NCBI GenBank assembly: GCA_022614705.1
Contig: JAKEIB010000077.1
Coordinates: forward strand, 1-21,358
DNA length: 21,358 nucleotides
Direction of reading: 5' to 3'
Source of the DNA: Planctomycetota bacterium
GTDB lineage: Bacteria; Planctomycetota; Planctomycetia; Pirellulales; Lacipirellulaceae
How positions within the stretch are numbered: the stretch's first letter is position 1; every line of letters begins with the position of its first letter. The notes under the pieces are model-generated. The model ran no database searches. It was given only the letters and a program-made list of their open reading frames with translations, and had not been told where the DNA came from. Positions 1-6,383 of this stretch are shown here, piece after piece. The position numbers and the translations under genes were made by a program.

Positions 1-238
1 CTGGCATGGTCACCCTCCTTGGTGAAAATGGTCCGGGAAAAATACAAGAAAACGCTCAACGTGTCACTACCAATTCCCAGTAACCTTGCTACAGACTCGA
101 AATTCTCGCCGGAACGACTTGTCTGGTCCCACGCGCCGCGAACCATTCACTGTATATTGCGCGGATCGTAGGATGGCACGCCCAGAGTCTTTCAGGATTA
201 TGCAAGTGGTAGCGGGCAGGCCCAAAGGGCCGATAGTC

Positions 239-379
239 AATCGCCAGGGGCGTCAGCCCCTGGTAGCGAATTCCTCGGATTCCTAAGCCCCGACGGGGCG
301 ACAGTGAGTTTTTACTGTCGCCCCTTCAGGGCTTTGGTTTCAATCATTACGACTCCAGGGGCTGACGCCCCTGGCGATT
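239..379. repeat. Nested inverted repeat with 25-bp perfect arms
   Basis: The outer arms 239-263 and 355-379 are perfect 25-bp reverse complements. Each arm contains its own 8-bp hairpin (CCAGGGGC / GCCCCTGG with a 4-nt loop), so each resembles a REP unit. Inside is a second inverted repeat: GGGGCGACAGT at 295-305 pairs with ACTGTCGCCCC at 314-324 around a T-rich loop. The whole could fold as a cruciform or a long RNA hairpin. No transposase frame is present. It resembles dispersed, non-autonomous palindromic elements; the mechanism is unknown. Confidence 0.85.
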
Positions 380-562
380 AACTGTTGCCGCGTTGCGGCT
401 GGAACTGCTACTAATGGCATAATCCTGCTTTGCGATGGGCGCGGTTTTGTAAAGGTTTTTTGGCAGTCATGAGTCGCCACGCCCTTTGGAGACTCAGGGC
501 CTGCCATCCGACGCTCATTCCAGTAATTCCCAAGAATTGTCTCAGTCCGGCTCGATGTCAGA

Positions 563-591
563 TTGACAATTCCCGATTGGCAACATTTAAT
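563..591 (+). promoter_or_regulatory. Sigma70-like promoter for the kamA/ATP-grasp group
   Basis: A perfect -35 box TTGACA (563-568), a 17-bp spacer and a -10 box TTTAAT (586-591, five of six consensus bases) predict a transcript start near 598. This would give a leader of about 235 nt before the ATG at 834. No other gene starts between the two, so the promoter most likely serves the lysine-aminomutase-like gene and the three genes behind it. It is predicted from sequence only. Confidence 0.55.
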
Positions 592-616
592 CGCCCCAAT
601 CGAATCGATTTAGGGT

Positions 617-659
617 GGCCTCGCGACGAAATTGGGGTTTACCATTCTGCCGCGAGGCC
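617..659. repeat. 9-bp inverted repeat in the kamA leader
   Basis: GGCCTCGCG (617-625) and CGCGAGGCC (651-659) are perfect reverse complements, separated by 25 nt of lower-GC sequence. It would form a stem-loop in the leader predicted from the promoter at 563-591. No T-run follows, so it is not an intrinsic terminator. A role in mRNA structure is possible but not shown. Confidence 0.5.
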
Positions 660-833
660 GTAACTCTCCTTCCTCAACACAACGGAGCTAATTGGAAGGG
701 TCTGGAATCGCTTCCGTCCATACGTAAGTGGGCAGGGATTCCGGACGGGTCGCTTTTTAGCGGCCAGCGCGGCGTGAGCTTCGAGTCGAGCCCGGCCGCG
801 CGACGTGTAACGACTTGATATGGAGCACCATGG

Positions 834-2312
834 ATGAATGGTCGTGCCGACTGCGATCAACGCAGTCCGATGGCAACGGACGAGGAGCCTCCCGGTCCTC
901 TGGACCTGTCTTCTTCAAGCCTTCCTTCAACGTTTACTTATGCAGCAAACGGCGACAGGGCCGACGCGACGTTAGGCTTCGCCCGCGCTTTTGGCGATTC
1001 CTTCTCCGCCGTGGCGACTGTTTCGGTGCCGGCGCAGTCTGCCCATCACAATGGGACCGCGCCGCGGAGAAGGGGACAGGCACATTTTGCTCCGAGGACT
1101 CCGCAAAATGAGCCAGTCCCCGACGGCTGTGAGACGGATTTTGCGGTCGGCGACGCCGGCGGCAGTCTGGCGTTTCTGCGGCAGACGACCAGCGTGCGCA
1201 CGCGCGCGTTCCGCCGCCGACACTTTCCGAACGTCGCATCACGCGAGTGGAACGATTGGCGTTGGCAATCGCGGCATCGCATCCGTACGCTCGCGCCGCT
1301 GGAAGCAATGCTGCGGCTATCCGAGGAAGAGCGCGAAGCGCTCGTCCAGGGCGGCACGATGCTGCCCGTCGGGATCACACCATATTACATGAGCCTGTTG
1401 GATGCCAACGATCCGTCGCAACCGCTGCGGCGCACGGTTGTGCCGACGCTCAATGAATTCGTGCGCACCAAGGGCGAGGCGGACGATCCACTGGGCGAGG
1501 ACTCGCACAGCCCGGTGCCCGGCTTGGTCCACCGTTACCCGGACCGCGTGCTGCTGCTGCCGCTCGACTTTTGCTCGACCTACTGCCGCTATTGCACGCG
1601 GTCGCGCGTCGTGGGGCACGGCGAGTTGATGCCGCAGGAAAGCCGGCTGATGGCGGCGTTTGATTATCTGCGCCGGACGCCGCAAATCCGTGACGTGCTC
1701 ATTTCGGGCGGCGACGCACTCGCGCTTGGCGAGGACCGGCTGGAATGGATCCTGCAACAATTGCGGGCGATCCCGAACATCGAGTTCATCCGCATCGGCA
1801 CGAAGATGCCGGCCGTGTTGCCGCAGCGGATTACGCGCGAGCTTTGTCGCATGTTGCGACGATACCATCCGATCTGGATGAGCCTACACTTCATCCATCC
1901 CGACGAATGCACGCCCGAAGCGGCCCAGGCCTGTGCCCGTCTGGCCGACGCCGGCATTCCGCTCGGTTCGCAGACCGTGCTCCTGAAGGAAGTGAACGAC
2001 AGCGTCGAGACGATTCGCCAGCTCATGCACAAGCTGCTGCTAATGCGCGTGCGGCCTTACTACTTGTATCAGTGCGATCCGATTAGCGGCTCGTCGCACT
2101 TCCGCACGTCGGTCGCGAAGGGCCTCGAAATCATCGAAGGCCTGCGCGGGCACACGACCGGGTACGCTGTGCCGACTTACGTGATCGACGCCCCCGGCGG
2201 CGGCGGCAAAATCCCGCTGCAACCCGACAGCGTTATCGGCCGCGACGGCGATTGGCTGTTGCTGCGGAACTATGAAGGGCAGGAATACCGGTATCACGAC
2301 CCAATTCCGTAG
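834..2312 (+). CDS. kamA: Lysine 2,3-aminomutase-family radical SAM/PLP enzyme
   Basis: KamA-family enzymes move an amino group from the alpha to the beta carbon using a [4Fe-4S]-SAM radical and PLP. The radical SAM motif is CSTYCRYC with cysteines at residues 247, 251 and 254. The C-terminal PGGGGK motif carries the expected PLP-binding lysine at 459. The conserved core begins near residue 126 (FRRRHFPN, then WNDWRWQ). The first ~120 residues look unlike the family, are low in complexity and include a palindromic DNA element (1072-1121). ATG 834 is chosen because GGAG lies at 822-825 with 8-nt spacing; an in-frame GTG at 1194 would give a more usual length. Substrate (lysine, glutamate or another amino acid) cannot be told from sequence. 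The stop overlaps an inverted repeat, and an ATP-grasp gene follows 64 bp later. The family is secure; the start is not. Confidence 0.9.
   Translation: MNGRADCDQRSPMATDEEPPGPLDLSSSSLPSTFTYAANGDRADATLGFARAFGDSFSAVATVSVPAQSAHHNGTAPRRRGQAHFAPRTPQNEPVPDGCETDFAVGDAGGSLAFLRQTTSVRTRAFRRRHFPNVASREWNDWRWQSRHRIRTLAPLEAMLRLSEEEREALVQGGTMLPVGITPYYMSLLDANDPSQPLRRTVVPTLNEFVRTKGEADDPLGEDSHSPVPGLVHRYPDRVLLLPLDFCSTYCRYCTRSRVVGHGELMPQESRLMAAFDYLRRTPQIRDVLISGGDALALGEDRLEWILQQLRAIPNIEFIRIGTKMPAVLPQRITRELCRMLRRYHPIWMSLHFIHPDECTPEAAQACARLADAGIPLGSQTVLLKEVNDSVETIRQLMHKLLLMRVRPYYLYQCDPISGSSHFRTSVAKGLEIIEGLRGHTTGYAVPTYVIDAPGGGGKIPLQPDSVIGRDGDWLLLRNYEGQEYRYHDPIP
1072..1121. repeat. Palindromic element within the N-terminal part of kamA
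   Basis: The arms 1072-1090 and 1103-1121 are 19 nt each and pair at 17 of 19 positions around a 12-nt loop. It lies inside the open frame of the kamA-like gene (about residues 80-96), before the conserved core, and adds no stop codon. A second, weaker inverted repeat surrounds it (CCTTCTCCGC near 1010 against GCGGAGAAGG near 1064-1073). This suggests the whole 1000-1121 stretch is element-derived. Confidence 0.8.
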
Positions 2313-2370
2313 CGACAGGCGGCTCGCCTGTCGCTTTACTTCTCGGCCGACAGGCGAGCCGCCTGTCGCT
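2311..2370. repeat. 23-bp perfect inverted repeat between kamA and ligase 1
   Basis: The arms 2311-2333 and 2348-2370 are perfect 23-bp reverse complements separated by 14 nt. The first base of the left arm is the A of the kamA stop codon (TAG 2310-2312), and the right arm ends 6 nt before the next ATG (2377). Each arm also has internal symmetry (CGACAGGCG / CGCCTGTCG). No T-run follows, so it is not a classic terminator. As RNA it would be a very stable hairpin just upstream of the ligase start, and it could affect translation or mRNA stability in the operon. Confidence 0.85.
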
Positions 2371-2376
2371 ACGTCC

Positions 2377-3432
2377 ATGCACATCGGCCTCACGTACGAC
2401 CTCCGCACTGAATACCTGGCCGCCGGTTACGGCGAGGAGGAGACTGCCGAGTTCGATCAACTTGGCACGATCGAGGCGATTGACGGCGCGTTGCAAGAGC
2501 TCGGCCACACGACCGATCGAATCGGCAACGTACGGAATCTCGTCAAACGACTAGGGCAGGGCGACCGTTGGGACCTCGTGTTTAACATTTGCGAAGGCCT
2601 CCGCGGCCGGTCGCGCGAGTCCCAGGTGCCGGCAATTCTCGACGTGTACGAGATTCCGTACACATTTGCCGATCCGGCGGTGCTGGTCGTGTGCCTCGAC
2701 AAAGCGCTGACAAAAACCGTCGTGCGAGCGGCCGGCGTACCGACGGCGGACTGGCACGTCGTCTCGAATCTGGCAGACGTTGCCCGTTGTCGATTGCCGT
2801 TCCCTGTCATCGCCAAACCGCTGGCGGAAGGAACAGGAAAGGGCATCGACGCGGCATCCAAGATTCTCGGTCGGCGCGCATTGCGGGAAACATGCCAGCG
2901 GCTCTTGGAGCGATATAACGAACCAGTGCTCGTCGAACACTTCCTGCCCGGTCGCGAGTTCACGGTGGGCATTCTCGGCGCCGGCGACGATGCCGAAGTC
3001 GTCGGCACGCTGGAAGTCGTGCTGCGACCAGACGCCGAACAGGATGTCTATTCCTACGTCAACAAAGAGCAGTGCGAAGAATTGGTCGATTTTCCGCTCG
3101 TGTTGGCCAGCAATGATCGACGGGTGGCGGAAGCCGAACGCGTGGCGCTCGCAGCGTGGCGTGCCGTCGGTGGCTGCGACGCCGGCCGGCTCGATTTGCG
3201 TTGCGACGAAAATGGCGATCCGCAGCTCATGGAAATCAATCCGCTGGCCGGCTTGCATCCGACGCATTCGGACTTGCCGATGCTGTGGACGGCGATTGGG
3301 CGGGATTACATCGCGCTGATCGAACGAATTGTAGACTATGCCAAATTGCGGATTTCGGCACCCAGAGGGTACCCGGGATTGCGGATTAAATCGACGAATC
3401 CGCAATCCGCAATCCGCAATCCGAAATACTAA
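2377..3432 (+). CDS. D-alanine--D-alanine ligase-like ATP-grasp enzyme 1
   Basis: ATP-grasp ligases of this type activate a carboxylate with ATP as an acyl phosphate and join it to an amine. The protein (351 aa) has an N-terminal pre-ATP-grasp fold starting MHIGLTYDLR. The central ATP-binding region includes FPVIAKPLAEGTGKGI near residues 145-160. The Mg/ATP-binding end RLDLRCDENGDPQLMEINP near 270-288 carries the Asp, Glu and Asn expected of the family. ATG 2377 is chosen because anything further upstream would be read from the inverted repeat. It lies between kamA and a second ATP-grasp gene (6-bp gap), so it is unlikely to be the housekeeping cell-wall ligase; a peptide-forming role with the aminomutase product is inferred. 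The last ~25 residues are encoded by a repeat of AATCCGC units and are not family-like. Confidence 0.85.
   Translation: MHIGLTYDLRTEYLAAGYGEEETAEFDQLGTIEAIDGALQELGHTTDRIGNVRNLVKRLGQGDRWDLVFNICEGLRGRSRESQVPAILDVYEIPYTFADPAVLVVCLDKALTKTVVRAAGVPTADWHVVSNLADVARCRLPFPVIAKPLAEGTGKGIDAASKILGRRALRETCQRLLERYNEPVLVEHFLPGREFTVGILGAGDDAEVVGTLEVVLRPDAEQDVYSYVNKEQCEELVDFPLVLASNDRRVAEAERVALAAWRAVGGCDAGRLDLRCDENGDPQLMEINPLAGLHPTHSDLPMLWTAIGRDYIALIERIVDYAKLRISAPRGYPGLRIKSTNPQSAIRNPKY
3376..3425. repeat. AATCCGC-type repeat forming the C-terminal tail of ligase 1
   Basis: GGATTGCGGATT (3376-3387) faces AATCCGCAATCC (3397-3408), a perfect 12-bp inverted repeat, and tandem AATCCGC units continue to about 3425. 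It codes for the last residues of ligase 1, including the stretch NPQSAIRNP. The same unit occurs inside ligase 2 (3811-3893) and in the polyketide synthase (10445-10477), so it is a dispersed element and not part of the enzyme fold. Confidence 0.85.
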
Positions 3433-3438
3433 GGCTTT

Positions 3439-4503
3439 ATGCGCGTCGCCTTCCTTTACAACCGAGCCGCCGAAGACCCGGCCCAGTTCGCCGAAGACGA
3501 CGATCCCTCGCGGTCACCGGTGGTCGCCGCATTAAAGTGGCTCGGGCACGAAGTCACGCCAGTCGCCTGCACGCTGGATCTTGCGCAAGTTCGCAATCGG
3601 CTTGAAGAGGTCAAGCCAGAAGTAACTTTCAACCGAGTCGAATCGCTCGGCGGCAGCGACGCGATGGCAGCTGCAATACCCATGCTGCTCGATACGACGT
3701 GCATTCCCTACACCGGTTGTCACACCGCAGCGATCGTGGCAACTGCGAGCAAACTGAGCGCGAAAGAACGACTAATTCGTTGCGGGCTGCCCACGCCAGA
3801 ATGGGTGGAAGCGGATTTCGGATTGCGGATTGCGGATTGCGGATTGTCAAACGCCATACCCAATCCGCAATTCGCAATCGGCAATCCGCAATTCATCCTT
3901 AAATCGGTCTTCGAACACGCGTCCTTCGAGATGGATGACACTGCCGTCGTCGGCCCAGCCGCGCCTGACGAAATCGCCGAGCTCGTCCGCAAGCGCACCA
4001 AGCTCACTGGCAAGCCATTCTTTGCCGAACGGTTTGTCGATGGCCGGGAATTCAATCTCTCGCTTCTGGGCGAAAAGCCCCAAGTGCTGCCGCCCGCTGT
4101 AATCGACTTCTCCGCGTTTCCGACGGGCAAGCCGCGAATCGTCGGCTACGGCGCCAAATGGAACGACGCGTCCTTCGAGTTCCGCAACACGCCGCGTCAC
4201 TTCGACTTTCCGACGTCCGACGCACCACTGATTCGTTGGCTGAAGGACCTGGCCGTCGAATGTTGGCGGCTTTTCGGATTGCGCGGCTACGCGCGCATCG
4301 ATTTTCGCGTCGATTCGGCCGGACAACCGTGGATTCTCGAAATCAATACCAACCCGTGCATCGCGCCGACATCGGGCTTTGCTGCCGCACTGGAGCAAGG
4401 CGGACTCAGTTACGACGACGGAATACAGCGAATCATCGAGGCGGCGCTTCCGCTTCGTACTTATCCCAGCATCGCAAAACGGCGACCTCTGGCGGCCAAT
4501 TAA
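3439..4503 (+). CDS. D-alanine--D-alanine ligase-like ATP-grasp enzyme 2
   Basis: This 354-aa protein is a second ATP-grasp ligase, only distantly similar to its neighbour. It starts MRVAFLYNRAAEDPAQF, has the N-terminal domain to about residue 120 and an ATP-binding strand FILKSVFEH at about 153-161. It ends its active centre with RIDFRVDSAGQPWILEINT near 287-305, which keeps the Asp, Glu and Asn that bind Mg-ATP. Residues ~125-152 are an insertion encoded by an AATCCGC inverted repeat, placed in the loop just before the ATP-binding strand; the frame is kept. It starts 6 bp after ligase 1 (AAGG 4 nt before the ATG) and is followed by a GNAT gene, so the four genes are probably co-transcribed. 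Two ligases suggest two successive amide bonds or two substrates. The exact substrates are unknown. Confidence 0.82.
   Translation: MRVAFLYNRAAEDPAQFAEDDDPSRSPVVAALKWLGHEVTPVACTLDLAQVRNRLEEVKPEVTFNRVESLGGSDAMAAAIPMLLDTTCIPYTGCHTAAIVATASKLSAKERLIRCGLPTPEWVEADFGLRIADCGLSNAIPNPQFAIGNPQFILKSVFEHASFEMDDTAVVGPAAPDEIAELVRKRTKLTGKPFFAERFVDGREFNLSLLGEKPQVLPPAVIDFSAFPTGKPRIVGYGAKWNDASFEFRNTPRHFDFPTSDAPLIRWLKDLAVECWRLFGLRGYARIDFRVDSAGQPWILEINTNPCIAPTSGFAAALEQGGLSYDDGIQRIIEAALPLRTYPSIAKRRPLAAN
3811..3893. repeat. AATCCGC-type inverted repeat inserted inside ligase 2
   Basis: Tandem GGATTGC units (3811-3847) face tandem AATCCGCAAT-like units (about 3870-3893) as an imperfect inverted repeat. The element adds about 28 codons between the conserved PTPEWVE and FILKSVFEH segments of the ATP-grasp protein, with no stop and no frameshift. 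It belongs to the same family as the repeats at 3376-3425 and 10445-10477. Confidence 0.85.
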
Positions 4504-4604
4504 ATGAGTTCGACCTGCGCATTATCAATCGTCTCATCCCAGCGCCTATGGACCGCGTTAAAAGTATCGCGACGACGAAATTGACGAACGATCGACGTTC
4601 AACA

Positions 4605-5102
4605 ATGTTGAAATTGCACCAGATCACGCTCCGAGACGAAGTATTCGTGAGTGATCGGGAGGTGGTGCGGTCGATCGTCGAGCGTACTGGTTTCTTCCGA
4701 CCCGACGAAGTGGGCATTGCCGTGGAACTTGTCGATGAACGACTGTCGCGCGGTGCCACCAGCGGTTACCACTTCGTGTTTGTTGAAGTGGGCAACGCCG
4801 TCGCCGGTTATGCCTGCTACGGCCCCATCGCCTGCACCAGTGCCAGCTACGACCTGTACTGGATCGCCGTGGATCCACGCTTTCAACGGCAGGGCATTGG
4901 CCGCCTATTGAACGAGGCTGTCGAATCGCGCGTGGCGGCCGGCGGCGGCGAACGGATCTACGTCGATACCTCGGGCCGGCCGCAATACGCACCCACCCGG
5001 GCGTTCTACGAGCACGGCGGATTTCGCTGTGAGGCCCGGCTGGCGGACTTCTACGCCGCCGGCGACGATCGGATGATCTACGTGAAGGCCGTCGGCCGCT
5101 GA
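4605..5102 (+). CDS. GNAT-family N-acetyltransferase
   Basis: This 165-aa protein would transfer an acetyl group from acetyl-CoA to an amine. Motif A for acetyl-CoA binding is visible as YWIAVDPRFQRQGIGRLL (about residues 85-102), with the QxxGxG loop. The C-terminal part has the RAFYEHGGF segment typical of GNAT motif B. I chose ATG 4605 (MLKLHQITLRD); an in-frame ATG at 4548 adds 19 residues unlike the family, and still earlier starts overlap ligase 2. It lies about 100 bp after ligase 2 and closes the group. In Nepsilon-acetyl-beta-lysine synthesis an acetyltransferase (AblB) works with lysine 2,3-aminomutase (AblA). This protein could play an analogous role here, but the extra ligases show it is not the simple two-gene system. 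Substrate unknown. Confidence 0.85.
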   Translation: MLKLHQITLRDEVFVSDREVVRSIVERTGFFRPDEVGIAVELVDERLSRGATSGYHFVFVEVGNAVAGYACYGPIACTSASYDLYWIAVDPRFQRQGIGRLLNEAVESRVAAGGGERIYVDTSGRPQYAPTRAFYEHGGFRCEARLADFYAAGDDRMIYVKAVGR

Positions 5103-5196
5103 TTTCGCCTATTTATGCGGCCCACAAGCGCGTGCAGTGTCAACTTGAGCTCGGACCAGGCCGTGAAAGTTTTGCGAGTTTCTTGGCGTCAAATTC

Positions 5197-5226
5197 TTGA
5201 CATTCCCCGCTGCCAATGGGTATGCT
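5197..5226 (+). promoter_or_regulatory. Sigma70-like promoter of the PEP-CTERM gene
   Basis: TTGACA (5197-5202, perfect -35) and TATGCT (5221-5226, four of six bases of the -10 box) are separated by 18 bp. The predicted start near 5233 leaves a leader of about 225 nt before the ATG at 5459. The GNAT gene ends at 5102, so this is the likely promoter of the next unit. Confidence 0.45.
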
Positions 5227-5330
5227 AACAGCCAGTGAGCGGGGAGGAGTTAACATAGTCTAGTTCGAGTTGTTCGGTATTCGGCTACCGCAGGGGAGTA
5301 GCCAGTGTCGACATCCAATTCAGTCGAGAT

Positions 5331-5392
5331 GCTAGGTCTTTGCCGACGCTGCCGGGTGGCAGCGCACAGTGCGGCAAAGCCCTAGCATTTTT
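5331..5392 (+). terminator. Terminator-like nested hairpin in the PEP-CTERM leader
   Basis: The outer arms 5331-5345 and 5372-5386 pair at 14 of 15 positions. Inside lies a perfect 6-bp hairpin, GCTGCC/GGCAGC, with loop GGGT (5348-5363). Directly after the outer stem comes ATTTTTTG (5387-5394), the U-run of an intrinsic terminator. It sits between the predicted promoter (5197-5226) and the gene (ATG 5459). It could act as an attenuator for the secreted protein or end a ~160-nt small RNA. A smaller upstream hairpin (GGCTAC / GTAGCC, about 5283-5303) could pair in alternative ways. I recognise no known riboswitch class. Confidence 0.6.
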
Positions 5393-5458
5393 TGTTGGAT
5401 GCGAGAATTGTCGATCCAGGCGATAGCTTGCGGCACTCAAAATGAAAGGAACCAGTTA

Positions 5459-6211
5459 ATGAAATCACATCGCTTGTTGAGGCTTACGCGTGTGTGCGCC
5501 AGCGTCGTGTTGCTGTGTGGCCTTGTTTCCTTGATCGGCGGCACGGCGTTCGCCGCGATTGGTCCAGGCTTCGACCTCCTGTCAACTCCGCCCGGCGGAG
5601 CCGTCCTTGATCTTTCATCGGTGGGCGGTCCGGCGAATTTCCCGCTGCAGGGACGGCCCATCGGACCAGGAAATACGGATACGATTGTCCAACGAATGGG
5701 TGGTCTGCCGCCTGGTGGCCTCGGCCCCATTCCTGCTGAAATCGTGGCTCTCTCGCTGGAGAGCATTGCACCAGTGCAGTTGGGCCCTTCTTTCTTTGAT
5801 GTGTTTGTCGACCTCAACCCGTTGGCTGCATCCCTGGGCTCACTCAACGTGACGAGTCATGTTGATCCAGGTGGTGGGACCTTCGATTCGTTTTTTGACG
5901 TGTTCGCTCGGGTGACGCTGACGGAAGTCGGTAACCCGATGAATCAAATGGTCGCTACGCGCCAGGACCAGATTCGTTCAATGAGCTCGCCTTGGTCGCA
6001 CATCAGACCGCAATACTACCCCGAGAACTCACAGTATCCGTCCGGCAATTTTTATCCGGGGGTGCTTCCGGGTACGGGTACAGCGGTCGGGATCAATCAC
6101 ACCGGTCCACATCCGCACACGGACCCGTCCACGCCGGAGCCAGCCAGCGTGTTGCTGCTGGTGATGGGTGGCGTGGGCCTCGGCTTGTTCGGGCAAGCCC
6201 GGCGGCGGTGA
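5459..6211 (+). CDS. PEP-CTERM sorted secreted protein
   Basis: This 250-aa exported protein is probably anchored or processed by an exosortase. Residues 1-32 form a signal peptide: Lys/Arg-rich start, hydrophobic core and a cleavage site after TAFA. The C-terminus is a clear PEP-CTERM signal: TPEPASVLLL, a hydrophobic helix (MGGVGLGLF) and a basic end QARRR. The middle part is rich in Pro, Gly and Ser and has no enzyme motif I recognise. ATG 5459 is chosen over the frame start 90 nt upstream because GAAAGGA (5444-5450) lies 8 nt before it and the signal peptide then starts properly. It has its own promoter and terminator, so it is a single-gene unit. No exosortase gene is in the window. Function unknown. 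Confidence 0.85.
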   Translation: MKSHRLLRLTRVCASVVLLCGLVSLIGGTAFAAIGPGFDLLSTPPGGAVLDLSSVGGPANFPLQGRPIGPGNTDTIVQRMGGLPPGGLGPIPAEIVALSLESIAPVQLGPSFFDVFVDLNPLAASLGSLNVTSHVDPGGGTFDSFFDVFARVTLTEVGNPMNQMVATRQDQIRSMSSPWSHIRPQYYPENSQYPSGNFYPGVLPGTGTAVGINHTGPHPHTDPSTPEPASVLLLVMGGVGLGLFGQARRR

Positions 6212-6261
6212 TCGATGGAGATGGAAGGGTTAGCGTAGTAGCGTAGCCTGTTCCAAATCGA

Positions 6262-6306
6262 AACGGACAGGGCCTACCCAGGGGCGGTGACCCTGTCCGT
6301 TTTTTG
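6262..6306 (+). terminator. Intrinsic terminator after the PEP-CTERM gene
   Basis: AACGGACAGGG (6262-6272) pairs perfectly with CCCTGTCCGTT (6291-6301) around an 18-nt loop, followed by a T-run to 6305. It lies 50 bp after the PEP-CTERM stop and isolates that gene from the polyketide genes. Between it and the ATG at 6384 I find no strong promoter, only a short direct repeat of TATCACTTG. Confidence 0.85.
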
Positions 6307-6383
6307 CTAGTATCACTTGTATCACTTGTCTGATTCGCCAAGCGCCATCGCCGACCGGGGATATCGATCCAATTCGACGTTCA

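Larger units (their letters stand above)
1..833. other. Gene-free upstream region
   Basis: I see no convincing gene here. The short open frames (for example 86-286 and 430-663) have no recognisable domain, and some run through inverted repeats. The stretch does hold a large nested inverted repeat (239-379), a sigma70-like promoter (563-591) and a 9-bp inverted repeat (617-659) that would lie in the leader of the following transcript. In positions 1-236 I see nothing I can name. A gene whose body lies upstream of the window could end near position 1, but no frame supports it. Confidence 0.6.

Noticed and set aside
594..659. Possible pseudoknot: CCCCAAT (594-600) with ATTGGGG (631-637), interleaved with the 9-bp stem 617-659
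   Set aside because: The first segment overlaps the predicted transcript start, so it would be mostly absent from the RNA. The 7-bp pairing is easily due to chance.
86..860. Small proteins in the first 860 bases on either strand
   Set aside because: They overlap each other and cross inverted repeats, and show no domain or good ribosome site.
1317..1868. Long minus-strand frames opposite kamA, the synthase and the permease
   Set aside because: These are antisense shadows of strongly supported genes in GC-rich DNA, with no recognisable domain.
4158..4604. A GNAT protein of 314 aa starting inside ligase 2
   Set aside because: The frame overlaps the coding region of ligase 2 and the first 149 residues have no GNAT similarity. 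Starts at 4605 or 4548 fit family length.
5331..5392. A c-di-GMP (GEMM-type) riboswitch in the PEP-CTERM leader
   Set aside because: Short pieces such as CGCACAG and GCAAAGCC look similar, but the conserved order of the aptamer is not present and these pieces are part of the terminator stem.
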